Assembly (NCBI GenBank): GCA_944319745.1
Contig: CALUET010000003.1
Location: 214,960 to 278,959 of the forward strand
Source of the DNA: an uncultured Phocaeicola sp.
GTDB taxonomy: Bacteria > Bacteroidota > Bacteroidia > Bacteroidales > Bacteroidaceae
Direction: 5' to 3'
Length of the DNA: 64,000 nucleotides
A program made the position numbers and the translations under genes. Numbering within the stretch: the first letter of the stretch is position 1; every line of letters starts with the position of its first letter. Shown here piece by piece: positions 46,825-55,730 of the stretch. The notes under the pieces are model-generated. The model made no database searches, had not been told where the DNA came from, and was given only the letters and a program-made list of their open reading frames with translations.

Positions 46825-47793
46825 TCAGTCGTACACTTTTCCGTGATTTGTAGCCAATTGTATCATCTTATCATAGTCATCGGCACTTAAATCCATGAAA
46901 TAATAATTTACCGGATTTACTATTTGTCCGTTCACATGAACCTCGTAGTGCAGGTGAGGCCCGGTGCTTTTTCCCGTGGAACCAACGTCGCCGATGATTT
47001 CTCCCCTGGTAACTTTTTGTCCTTTCTTTACCCTGATTTTACTTAAATGGGCATATAAAGTAACATACCCGAACCCATGATCGATAGTAATGCAGTTGCC
47101 GTACAGTCCTTCCCATTTCGCCGAAACAACAGTTCCGTTTCCGGTGGCATACACAGGCGTGCCTATATTTGCAGAGAAATCCATGCCCGCATGGAATTTT
47201 TTTGTTTTATAAATCGGATCAATTCGCATGCCGTATCCCGAAGCTGTTTGCTTCAGATCTTTGTTAGATACGGGTTGAATGGCGGGGATGCTTGCCAACA
47301 TTTCATCGTGTTGTTTGCATAAATCCACCACTTCATCGAACGATTTCGATTGAATATACAGTTGTCTGGCCAATAAGTCCATCTTTTTTGTCGTATTAAT
47401 TACCAGCTTCGAGTTGGCCATATCACGTAGTTCTTCGTATCTGTTGGTTCCGCTGTAGTTGGCTGTACGAAGTTGATCGGCAACAGGAGGGGCTTGCATG
47501 ATGAAACGGTACAGGTTATCGTCACGCTGTTGTAGGCGTTGCATGACCGTAAGAGCCTCATCCAGTCGGTGCGACAAGATGTGATATTGCGAAAGCAATC
47601 GTGAATTTTCCGAGCGAAGATCCTTTTCCGATGGTGAACCGAATATCCAGAAAAAGATGATAAAACAGCCTGCTCCCAGCCCCATGCCGACAAAAAGTCT
47701 CCTGAGATAACTTATAAGTCGCTGACGCACGGTAGGGTATATTCTGTCGTAAGTGCGAGTCTTAGGGTTGTATATATAGTAAACTTTACGCAT
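46825..47793 (-). CDS. M23-family peptidoglycan metalloendopeptidase
   Basis: Membrane-anchored cell-wall peptidase or LytM factor, 322 aa. One N-terminal membrane helix (about 33-52) follows a basic cytosolic start, then a coiled coil (about 55-150) and the LytM domain. Zinc ligands are complete: HAGMD (HxxxD) and HLHYE (HxH). Likely acts in the periplasm on peptide crosslinks during growth or division. merR follows it by 15 bases. Confidence 0.93.
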   Translation of the reverse strand: MRKVYYIYNPKTRTYDRIYPTVRQRLISYLRRLFVGMGLGAGCFIIFFWIFGSPSEKDLRSENSRLLSQYHILSHRLDEALTVMQRLQQRDDNLYRFIMQAPPVADQLRTANYSGTNRYEELRDMANSKLVINTTKKMDLLARQLYIQSKSFDEVVDLCKQHDEMLASIPAIQPVSNKDLKQTASGYGMRIDPIYKTKKFHAGMDFSANIGTPVYATGNGTVVSAKWEGLYGNCITIDHGFGYVTLYAHLSKIRVKKGQKVTRGEIIGDVGSTGKSTGPHLHYEVHVNGQIVNPVNYYFMDLSADDYDKMIQLATNHGKVYD

Positions 47794-47877
47794 TCGAGCC
47801 GTTGTTTCTGAGAAAAAATAAGGCGATAAGTCTCAAGTTTTTATATTAAATATGTGGACAAAAATAATAAAACGGAT

Positions 47878-47885
47878 TATCTTTG
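47878..47885 (+). promoter_or_regulatory. -7 element for alaS
   Basis: TATCTTTG, a perfect TAnnTTTG, lies 45 bases before the alaS ATG. The -33 box is weak. Confidence 0.5.
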
Positions 47886-47930
47886 CAAATTGAATTTTGG
47901 AATATTAACTACAAGAGCGATATAACAATT

Positions 47931-50549
47931 ATGTTGACAGCAAATGAAATCCGCAACTCGTTTGTGAAATTTTTTGAGTCGAAAGGACATCAAATAGTAC
48001 CTTCGGCACCGATGGTCATAAAAGATGACCCGACATTAATGTTTACAAATGCCGGAATGAACCAGTTTAAAGATATTATTTTGGGGAATCATCCGGCTAA
48101 ATATAAGCGTGTGACAGACTCACAAAAGTGTCTTCGTGTGAGTGGAAAACATAATGATTTGGAAGAAGTGGGGCATGATACGTATCATCACACGATGTTT
48201 GAAATGTTAGGGAACTGGTCGTTTGGGGACTATTTCAAGAAAGAAGCCATCGGTTGGGCATGGGAGTTTTTAGTAGATGTGCTGAAGATTGATCCGAAAA
48301 TACTATATGCAACGGTATTCGAAGGGAGTCCGGAGGACGGATTAGACCGCGACAATGAGGCTGCTTCTTACTGGGAACAGTTCATGCCAAAAGATCATAT
48401 CATCAACGGGAACAAGCACGATAACTTTTGGGAAATGGGCGATACCGGTCCTTGCGGCCCTTGTTCTGAAATCCATATCGATTTGCGTCCGGAGGAAGAA
48501 CGAAACAAAATTCCGGGACGAGAGCTTGTAAACCATGATCACCCGCAGGTGATAGAGATATGGAACCTTGTGTTCATGCAGTACAATCGCAAGGCTGACG
48601 GGACACTGGAACCGCTTCCGGCCAAGGTTATCGATACGGGTATGGGATTTGAACGCCTTTGTATGGCCATGCAGGGGAAACGTTCGAACTACGACACCGA
48701 TGTATTCCAACCCATCATTAAGGTTATTGGCGATTTGGCGGGAGTAACTTATGGAAAAGACGAGAAGGTTGATGTGGCAATGCGTGTAGTTGCCGATCAC
48801 ATTCGGACGATTGCTTTTTCTATTACAGACGGACAGTTACCCTCGAATGCGAAGGCCGGTTATGTGATACGCCGTATTCTTCGTCGTGCCGTGCGCTATG
48901 CTTATACTTTCTTGGGGCAGAAGCAAGCGTTTATGTTTAAGCTTGTTCCTGTACTGGTTGCGAATATGGGTGAGGCTTACCCCGAATTAAAGTCACAGCA
49001 GGGCCTGATAGAGAAAGTGATTAAAGAGGAAGAAGAAGCTTTTCTCCGCACATTGGATACCGGAATCCGTTTGTTGGACAAGATTATGGCTGAGGCAAAA
49101 GCAGCCGGAAAAACGGAAATCAGTGGTGTGGATGCCTTTACATTGTATGATACATTTGGTTTTCCTTTTGATTTGACAGAACTGATTTTGCGTGAAAACG
49201 GCTTGACGGCCGATGTGAAAGGTTTTGATGCTGAAATGCAAAAACAGAAAGAACGGGCTCGTAATGCGGCGGCTGTGGAAACAGGCGACTGGGTGGTTCT
49301 GAAAGAAGGTGAAACCGTTTTTGTGGGATATGACTATACGGAATGTGAAACATCGGTTTTGCGTTACCGGCAGGTGAAACAAAAGAATCAGACTTTTTAC
49401 CAGATTGTGCTGAGCGAAACTCCGTTTTATGCGGAAAGTGGCGGCCAGGTTGGTGATACCGGTGTGCTGGTAAGCGAATATGAAACGGTTGAGATTATTG
49501 ATACGAAAAAGGAAAATAATTTACCCATCCACATTTCAAAGACGCTTCCGACGCATCTTGATGCTCCGATGATGGCATGCGTTGATGCGGACAAACGGGC
49601 GGCTTGTGCTGCAAACCACTCATGTACGCACTTGTTGGATGAGGCCTTACGGCAAGTTCTGGGGACGCATGTGGAGCAGAAAGGTTCTCTTGTTACTCCC
49701 GAGTCGTTGCGTTTTGACTTTTCTCACTTCCAAAAAGTCACACCGGAACAGCTTCGTGAAGTGGAACATTTGGTAAATGCCAAGATACGTGCCAACATCC
49801 CCTTGACAGAATATCGCAATATGCCGATAGAAAAGGCGAAGGAACTTGGGGCAATTGCTTTGTTCGGTGAAAAATACGGCGACGAGGTTCGCGTGGTGCA
49901 GTTCGGATCTTCTATCGAGTTTTGCGGTGGTACGCATGTGTCTGCCACAGGGAAAATAGGTATGGTTAAGATTCTTTCCGAAAGTTCTGTGGCAGCCGGT
50001 GTACGCCGTATAGAAGCGATTACCGGAGAAAAAGTAGAGGAATTGCTTGATACGATACAGGATACGATGAGCGATCTGAGGTCGTTGTTTAACAATGCTC
50101 CCGATTTGAAGATTGCCATAACGAAATATATTGAGGAGAATGCAGGTTTGAAGAAACAGATTGAGGAATTCATGAAAGAGAAAGAAGCCTCGGTAAAATC
50201 GAAGTTGTTGGATTCTGTAAAAGAAATCGGCGGAGTAAAAGTAATAAAAGCCGTCCTTCCTCTTCCGGCGGATGCCGTTAAAAATATTGTATTTCAGCTG
50301 AAAGGGCAGATTACGGAAAACCTGTTTGTGGTGATAGGAAGCGTATACGACAACAAACCCTTGCTCACGGTGGCAATGAGTGACGATGTCGTTCGCAGTG
50401 GTTTGAATGCAGGAACTTTGGTGCGTGAAGCTGCAAAACTGATACAGGGCGGCGGAGGAGGACAACCTCATTTCGCAACAGCCGGAGGAAAGAATCCCGA
50501 TGGCATCAATGCAGCTGTAGATAAAGTTCTGGAGTTGGCACGGCTGTAA
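47931..50549 (+). CDS. alaS: Alanine--tRNA ligase
   Basis: Charges tRNA-Ala; 872 aa from the ATG at 47931 ([15 protein letters not shown]). An in-frame TTG at 47883 overlaps the promoter and is not used. The catalytic class II core has [12 protein letters not shown] and [10 protein letters not shown]. The editing domain zinc site is HSCTH and CGGTH, followed by a C-terminal oligomerisation/DHHA1 domain ending in the glycine-rich [10 protein letters not shown]. Full length, monocistronic. Confidence 0.98.
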   Translation: MLTANEIRNSFVKFFESKGHQIVPSAPMVIKDDPTLMFTNAGMNQFKDIILGNHPAKYKRVTDSQKCLRVSGKHNDLEEVGHDTYHHTMFEMLGNWSFGDYFKKEAIGWAWEFLVDVLKIDPKILYATVFEGSPEDGLDRDNEAASYWEQFMPKDHIINGNKHDNFWEMGDTGPCGPCSEIHIDLRPEEERNKIPGRELVNHDHPQVIEIWNLVFMQYNRKADGTLEPLPAKVIDTGMGFERLCMAMQGKRSNYDTDVFQPIIKVIGDLAGVTYGKDEKVDVAMRVVADHIRTIAFSITDGQLPSNAKAGYVIRRILRRAVRYAYTFLGQKQAFMFKLVPVLVANMGEAYPELKSQQGLIEKVIKEEEEAFLRTLDTGIRLLDKIMAEAKAAGKTEISGVDAFTLYDTFGFPFDLTELILRENGLTADVKGFDAEMQKQKERARNAAAVETGDWVVLKEGETVFVGYDYTECETSVLRYRQVKQKNQTFYQIVLSETPFYAESGGQVGDTGVLVSEYETVEIIDTKKENNLPIHISKTLPTHLDAPMMACVDADKRAACAANHSCTHLLDEALRQVLGTHVEQKGSLVTPESLRFDFSHFQKVTPEQLREVEHLVNAKIRANIPLTEYRNMPIEKAKELGAIALFGEKYGDEVRVVQFGSSIEFCGGTHVSATGKIGMVKILSESSVAAGVRRIEAITGEKVEELLDTIQDTMSDLRSLFNNAPDLKIAITKYIEENAGLKKQIEEFMKEKEASVKSKLLDSVKEIGGVKVIKAVLPLPADAVKNIVFQLKGQITENLFVVIGSVYDNKPLLTVAMSDDVVRSGLNAGTLVREAAKLIQGGGGGQPHFATAGGKNPDGINAAVDKVLELARL

Positions 50550-50574
50550 TTAATGAATATTTGTTTATGTCGTG

Positions 50575-50615
50575 AACAGTGCGAGAGGATGTTTTTTCTC
50601 TTGCACTGTTTTTTT
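50575..50615. terminator. Terminator between alaS and the RecD-like helicase
   Basis: A 13-bp stem (50575-50587 with 50598-50610, one G-U) is followed by seven T. It ends alaS; on the other strand it is less complete. The remaining 110 bases of the gap show nothing clear. Confidence 0.85.
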
Positions 50616-50724
50616 GTTTGTCAGTTTGCGATGCATTACCGAAAATTTCCGGGCGTTTAGGAGAAAAGAACGAATCCTTTTTGAGGAAATGTCGGGACGA
50701 ATGTCTTCATCTTTCCCGTATTTA

Positions 50725-52155
50725 TCAGATGTCCGACGAGTCGGTCTGATAGTCCGGCCAGTTAATCAGGTACAGAGTTTCCGTTGCTCTGGTAAAGGCA
50801 GTGTAGAGCCAGCGGTAATAATCGGGCGATAACATTTCCCGGGTAACGTAGCCTTGGTCGAGAAATACCCGCCGCCATTGGCCGCCTTGCGCTTTGTGGC
50901 AGGTTATGGCATAGGCATATTTTACCTGTAACGCATTGTAATAAGGATCGGATTTCATTTTCTTCATGCGCTCTTTCTTCGAAGGAATGTCGGCATAGTC
51001 CTCCAGTACGGCGTAAAACAAGCGGTCGTTTTCCTCCTTTGTCAACGATGGAGCATCGGAATGAAGCGTGTCGAGCAATAAGATTGTTTCTATCTCCAGA
51101 TCATTATAATCGGGAAAAGACAATAAAACTTCGGCAAACCGGAATCCGTATAATTCCTTTATCTTGCGTACCCGTTGTACTATGGCGATGTCTCCATTGG
51201 CAATAAAGTCCATCTCTTTGTAATCTGCTCCCCAGAAATAATTGTTTTTTGCCACCATCACTCTCTCGCCTGTATTTAATTCGTCTTCCCTGAACAGGAT
51301 GGTAGCTCGTGTTCCGTTGTTATAAATATGCGCGCGTTTGTTCGAACGGCATATAATGATGGTTTCTTCCATTCCTGCTTTGTCATAACATTCGCTGACG
51401 GTTTCCGGCAATTCTTCTCCCGTTATTCTTTTTATGTCGCTAAATCCTTTCAGCTTTATTCGCGGAAAAGTATTATAAACTCTGTCGGCGATGATGCGGC
51501 GCAACAGGGTGGCATTGTACAAGATACCTGACTCTGATTCTTGTCTGACCACTTCGGTGAGGGTACACATCGTAATGTTCAGGCCATACGTTTGCAATAC
51601 CGATTCCGAAAAGGCCGGACTTTCGGTTTCGCCTATTGGCGTAAGTTGGGCGGTATCTCCCACAAACATCAGTCGGCAGCCTAATCCTTCGTACACATAT
51701 TCTATCAGATCGTTCAGAAGATGCCCTGTTCCGAATGTCATGTTTTGCTGACCCTCATTTGAAATCATCGATGCTTCGTCCACAATAAACAATGTATGCT
51801 GATGCAAATTCTTGTCTCGAACGAAATTATCTGTTTCGTTCGAGAAGGAGCGTTGACGGTATATTTTCTTATGTATGGTGTAAGCCGTTTGTCCACTGTG
51901 CCGTGTAAAAACCTTTGCAGCCCGTCCTGTTGGAGCCAGTAAAACGCATTTCCGTTTTAACAGAGTGAGCATTTGTATCATGGCTCCGGTTAAAGTTGTT
52001 TTTCCGGTGCCCGCGTATCCTTTTAAAACGTAGACAGTTTTTTCCTGTGGAGTGCAGATGAATTCGGCGAAAAAATTCATTGCAATTTCTTGTCCTTTAG
52101 TTGGTTTATACGGAAAAAATCGTTTAATTTGCTGTATTAATTCATCTTTTAGCAT
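50725..52155 (-). CDS. RecD-like SF1 DNA helicase
   Basis: Short superfamily 1 helicase of 476 aa, like the stand-alone RecD/Dda-type ATPases of Bacteroidetes. Walker A is GYAGTGKTTLTG, Walker B FIVDEASMI, and the C-terminal UvrD_C_2 motif is YAITCHKAQGGQW. It lacks the RecD N-terminal domain and has no RecB/RecC beside it, so it is not a RecBCD subunit. Role in repair or replication restart is inferred from family only. Confidence 0.9.
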   Translation of the reverse strand: MLKDELIQQIKRFFPYKPTKGQEIAMNFFAEFICTPQEKTVYVLKGYAGTGKTTLTGAMIQMLTLLKRKCVLLAPTGRAAKVFTRHSGQTAYTIHKKIYRQRSFSNETDNFVRDKNLHQHTLFIVDEASMISNEGQQNMTFGTGHLLNDLIEYVYEGLGCRLMFVGDTAQLTPIGETESPAFSESVLQTYGLNITMCTLTEVVRQESESGILYNATLLRRIIADRVYNTFPRIKLKGFSDIKRITGEELPETVSECYDKAGMEETIIICRSNKRAHIYNNGTRATILFREDELNTGERVMVAKNNYFWGADYKEMDFIANGDIAIVQRVRKIKELYGFRFAEVLLSFPDYNDLEIETILLLDTLHSDAPSLTKEENDRLFYAVLEDYADIPSKKERMKKMKSDPYYNALQVKYAYAITCHKAQGGQWRRVFLDQGYVTREMLSPDYYRWLYTAFTRATETLYLINWPDYQTDSSDI

Positions 52156-52251
52156 AATAGCAGATTAAAAAGTTTATAAGAGTCTGGATTGTTTAAAAAA
52201 CTTTTATTCTATTTTGTGATACGAATATAAACTAAAAAAAACATATATGTC

Positions 52252-52938
52252 ATGAAAACTGTTATTAATGTCGTATTGTTTATTTGCGTAGTAGCCTTGA
52301 TATATATCTGTTATGGCAGTATAATGGGACCGGTTAATTTCGACAAGGAAAGAACTGTTCGCGAAGATGCGGTGAAAGCGCGCTTGATTGATATTCGTAA
52401 AGCCCAGCAAGAATATCGTTCCGTTCACAACGGAGCTTATACTGCAAGCTTTGATACTTTGATAGATTTCGTTAAGACTGCGAAACTCCCTTTCATTTTG
52501 AAAATAGGAACATTGAACGATACTCAATTGGAAAACGGCATGACAGAGCAAAAAGCTATGGAGCTAATTAATAAAGCAAAGAAGACCGGCAATTGGAGTG
52601 AGGTGGAAAAGCAGGGATTGAAAGACTTTCATCGTGATACAATGTGGGTAGCAGTTATGGATACGATTTTCGAAAAAGGATTTGATCCTGACTCTCTTCG
52701 TTATGTCCCTTATGGCAATGGTGCGACATTTGAAATGCAGGTTCGTCGTGATACAATGAAATCGGGAGCTCCGTTGAATCTGTTCCAGGCTCAAGTTGCT
52801 TACGATGTTTATTTGAATGGTTTGGACAAACAAGAGCTGATAAACCTGAAAGATACGCAAAGCAAACTGGGAAAATATTGTGGTTTACGTGTAGGAGATA
52901 TAGAACAAGCAAATAATAATGCAGGAAACTGGGAATAA
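52252..52938 (+). CDS. Pseudopilin-like membrane-anchored protein
   Basis: 228-aa protein not recognised by name. It has an N-terminal hydrophobic helix (about 3-27) followed by a segment ARLIDIRKAQQEYRSVHNGA YTASFDTL-type that resembles type II/IV pseudopilins (AQ.EY....G.Y..S...L). The prepilin cleavage motif GFxxxE is missing, so it is likely a signal-anchored protein. It overlaps the DUF3822 gene by 20 bases, which implies coupled translation. Pilin relationship is inference by eye. Confidence 0.7.
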   Translation: MKTVINVVLFICVVALIYICYGSIMGPVNFDKERTVREDAVKARLIDIRKAQQEYRSVHNGAYTASFDTLIDFVKTAKLPFILKIGTLNDTQLENGMTEQKAMELINKAKKTGNWSEVEKQGLKDFHRDTMWVAVMDTIFEKGFDPDSLRYVPYGNGATFEMQVRRDTMKSGAPLNLFQAQVAYDVYLNGLDKQELINLKDTQSKLGKYCGLRVGDIEQANNNAGNWE

Positions 52939-53755
52939 TACAAACAGATTCGATTCGTCGAATCTACAGCAGTATACATTATCCATTCGTCTCAGTGCGG
53001 ATGGATTTTCTTTTTTCGTTTATAATTCGGGAAACAAGAACGATTTTTTTTACAAGGTTTATCCTGTAAACTCTCAACGTTCGATGGCCGCCAATGTAAA
53101 ATTGTTCTTGAATGATGTTCCGGAGTTGAAGCACTCTTATAAACAAGTTAACATATTAATTCATTCAGAACGCTATACTTCTGTGCCTTTGGAGCTGTTT
53201 GATGATGATGATGCGGAGCTGATTTTTTATCAGACGTTTCCTAAACTTAATAATGAGATAGTGATGTGCAATGTGTTAAACGGCAGTAACATTGCAATCT
53301 TGTTCTCTCTTGATAAGTTGTCGCATGTGTTCCTTTCCGAATTTTTCCCCGATGCTCGTTTCTTCGCAGCCATTAGTCCGCAACTGGAACTGTTGAAAAA
53401 CAGGGCAAACAAGTGGAACAATCGAAAACTTTATGCCAATCTGCATGCCGAAAGTATTGATGTTTTTTGCTTTGACAAAGGGAAACTGTTATTGGTAAAT
53501 TCTTTTGTTTGCCATAATGTGACGGATCGTTGTTTCTATTTGTTGGGTATATGGAAGCAATGCAGCCTTGATGCCGAAAGAGACGAACTGCATCTGCTTG
53601 GTAGCAAGACGGAGAAAGATGAATTGGCCGAGGCTTTAAAAAAATATATTCGTAGTGTTTTTAGCGTTAATCCATTGGCGGAGTTTGGTTCTTCCGGCCT
53701 GAAAAACTTGGAAGAACTTCCGTTTGATATTCAATCTTTACTACTATGCGAGTGA
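52919..53755 (+). CDS. DUF3822 family protein, possibly actin/PilM-like
   Basis: 278-aa soluble protein that I recognise as DUF3822. I recall the family being placed with actin-like ATPases, and the pattern of two halves (LSADGFSFFVYNSG; LHAESIDVFCFDKGKLLLVNSF) fits a PilM/FtsA-like fold with degenerate phosphate loops. It overlaps the pseudopilin-like gene upstream by 20 bases and rsmD downstream by 10 bases. Function unknown; the pairing suggests a membrane-assembly role. Confidence 0.8.
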   Translation: MQETGNNTNRFDSSNLQQYTLSIRLSADGFSFFVYNSGNKNDFFYKVYPVNSQRSMAANVKLFLNDVPELKHSYKQVNILIHSERYTSVPLELFDDDDAELIFYQTFPKLNNEIVMCNVLNGSNIAILFSLDKLSHVFLSEFFPDARFFAAISPQLELLKNRANKWNNRKLYANLHAESIDVFCFDKGKLLLVNSFVCHNVTDRCFYLLGIWKQCSLDAERDELHLLGSKTEKDELAEALKKYIRSVFSVNPLAEFGSSGLKNLEELPFDIQSLLLCE

Positions 53756-54312
53756 TAAGCGGTATATATAAAAGAAGAAGATTCGACGTACCTTCTACAT
53801 TTAAGGCACGTCCCACCACAGATTTTGCCAAAGAAAATTTGTTTAATGTTCTTGCCAATTATATTGATTTCTGCGAGCATGTTACAGCCCTCGACTTGTT
53901 CTCCGGGACAGGAAGTATCAGTCTTGAATTACTTTCAAGGGGATGTGACAGGGTGATTTCCGTGGAAAAAGATATGCAGCATTATGCGTTTATACGTAAA
54001 GTGATGGCAGAGGTGAAGACAGACAAGTGGTTCCCCGTGCGTGGGGATGTGTTTAAATACATTGAGCGGTGCAGTGAAACATTCGATTTCATCTTCGCCG
54101 ATCCGCCTTATGCCCTCAGAGAATTGGAGAAGATTCCTTCAAAAATATTCGAACACAAGCTGTTGAAACGTGGAGGGCTTTTCGTTCTTGAGCATGGTAA
54201 AGACCTGACGTTTGATTCCGATCCTCGTTTTGTGGAACATCGTTCGTACGGAAGCGTGAATTTCTCCTTCTTCAGAGAAGAGGAGCAAGAAGACGAACAA
54301 CCGACTCGATGA
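53746..54312 (+). CDS. rsmD: 16S rRNA (guanine966-N2)-methyltransferase
   Basis: SAM-dependent methylation of G966 in 16S rRNA. The 188-aa Rossmann methyltransferase shows MRVISGIYKRRRF, the SAM loop LDLFSGTGSISLE and catalytic motif FADPPYALRE. Translation overlaps DUF3822 by 10 bases. The C-terminal 41 bases overlap the convergent cls gene, so the two ends share sequence. Confidence 0.95.
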   Translation: MRVISGIYKRRRFDVPSTFKARPTTDFAKENLFNVLANYIDFCEHVTALDLFSGTGSISLELLSRGCDRVISVEKDMQHYAFIRKVMAEVKTDKWFPVRGDVFKYIERCSETFDFIFADPPYALRELEKIPSKIFEHKLLKRGGLFVLEHGKDLTFDSDPRFVEHRSYGSVNFSFFREEEQEDEQPTR

Positions 54313-55708
54313 CCTTGTTCTTCCATGAACGTTGACGCCATATTTTCAGTGAAAGCTGCGTACAACTTTTTAAATCATTCAGGAAGATTTCTTTTAAATC
54401 CTGCGATGTTTTTTTATCGTAAAAGAACGCATTAGCCTCGAAGTTGTGTTCGAAACTGCGAAAGTCGATGTTAGTCGACCCGACGGATGCAAGTTCATCG
54501 TCGGACACAAGCATTTTGGAATGCAAGAATCCTTTCTTGTAAAAGAAAACTTTTACGCCGGCTTCCATCAGTTCGTCTAAATACGACAGCGAACCTATAT
54601 GGATGATTCGCGCATCGGCCCGTTTTGGCAGCATCAAGCGAACGTCAACTCCTGCCAAAGCAATGGTTTGCAGTGCAGTCATCACTTCCTCTGTCGGCAG
54701 GAAATAAGGCGTTTGTATGTAAATGTATTTTCGGGAGTTGCATATAGCCATCATGATGCCCTGCATGATATCTCTCCACTTTCCTACCGGATCGGAGGTT
54801 ACGATTTGTGCAACAACGTTTCCTTTGTCTTGAATCTTGGGGAAATAATCAGCTCCGGTTAGTAGTGTTCGGTCTATGGCAAACCAGTCGGTAAGAAAAG
54901 AGGTTTGCAGCCCGTACACAGCTTTTCCCCGGATTTTGACGTGTGTATCCCGCCATATTCCCCAAGAGAACCCTTCAAAATAACGCTGAGCTATGTTCAT
55001 TCCTCCTATAAAGCCTACACGTCCGTCTATAATGGCTATCTTGCGGTGGTTACGATAATTCACTTTGCTGGTAAAACGTGGAAATCGGACTTTCAGAAAA
55101 CTTAGAACTTCGATGCCTTCGCAAAGCATGTGGTCGTAAAACATCTTGTCCACTTTCCAGCAACCAACGTCGTCATACAGTAAACGCACCTTGACACCTT
55201 CGTGAGCTTTATCGATCAATACGTCACGCAGCAGGCGTCCTGCAGCATCATCCTCGAAGATATAAAATTGAAGATGGATATGATGTTGTGCATGCGCTAT
55301 CTCTCGTATGAGATCCAACAGCATTGTTTTACCGTCAGTATGGACGGAAATTTCATTTCCGCCGAAGAGAAGGGCATTGTTTACATTGTTGAAGAACTCG
55401 GCTAAACGGTTGTTTCCTTTGGAAATTTCAAAGGATTCTTGTGAGAGATATTCCTCCATTGGACGTTTATTTAGGCGGGCATATCCCTTCTTGCTGATAA
55501 GTTGTTCTTTCCTTGTGCTGCGGCCGAAAAAAAAATAAAAGATTAATCCGATTATAGGCAGGGAAAAGAGTACCAGAATCCATGCCATAGTTTTTACAGG
55601 ATTGCGATTATCCATAATCACGATAAAGATCGTAATTAGGATAATCACAAGGTAAACGATATTGAAAATCGTAGAGAATACTGAATTTATAAGTGTTGTG
55701 TCTAACAT
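54272..55708 (-). CDS. cls: Cardiolipin synthase
   Basis: Makes cardiolipin from two phosphatidylglycerol molecules at the inner membrane. The 478-aa phospholipase D-type protein has two N-terminal membrane helices (about 12-60) and two HKD sites: HRKIAIIDG with GGMN, and HSKMLVSDD with GSTN. Full length. It follows the large outer-membrane protein gene by 22 bases. Its 3' end overlaps rsmD by 41 bases. Confidence 0.95.
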   Translation of the reverse strand: MLDTTLINSVFSTIFNIVYLVIILITIFIVIMDNRNPVKTMAWILVLFSLPIIGLIFYFFFGRSTRKEQLISKKGYARLNKRPMEEYLSQESFEISKGNNRLAEFFNNVNNALLFGGNEISVHTDGKTMLLDLIREIAHAQHHIHLQFYIFEDDAAGRLLRDVLIDKAHEGVKVRLLYDDVGCWKVDKMFYDHMLCEGIEVLSFLKVRFPRFTSKVNYRNHRKIAIIDGRVGFIGGMNIAQRYFEGFSWGIWRDTHVKIRGKAVYGLQTSFLTDWFAIDRTLLTGADYFPKIQDKGNVVAQIVTSDPVGKWRDIMQGIMMAICNSRKYIYIQTPYFLPTEEVMTALQTIALAGVDVRLMLPKRADARIIHIGSLSYLDELMEAGVKVFFYKKGFLHSKMLVSDDELASVGSTNIDFRSFEHNFEANAFFYDKKTSQDLKEIFLNDLKSCTQLSLKIWRQRSWKNKVIESVVRLLAPLL

Positions 55709-55730
55709 GTTTAAGGTTTTTTACACCAGA

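Noticed and set aside
49647-50471. 274-codon minus-strand frame within alaS.
   Set aside because: Antisense to the alaS editing and C-terminal domains, with no recognisable motif.
50725-52155. RecBCD complex subunit.
   Set aside because: The protein lacks the RecD N-terminal domain, and no recB or recC is beside it; a stand-alone helicase is the safer call.
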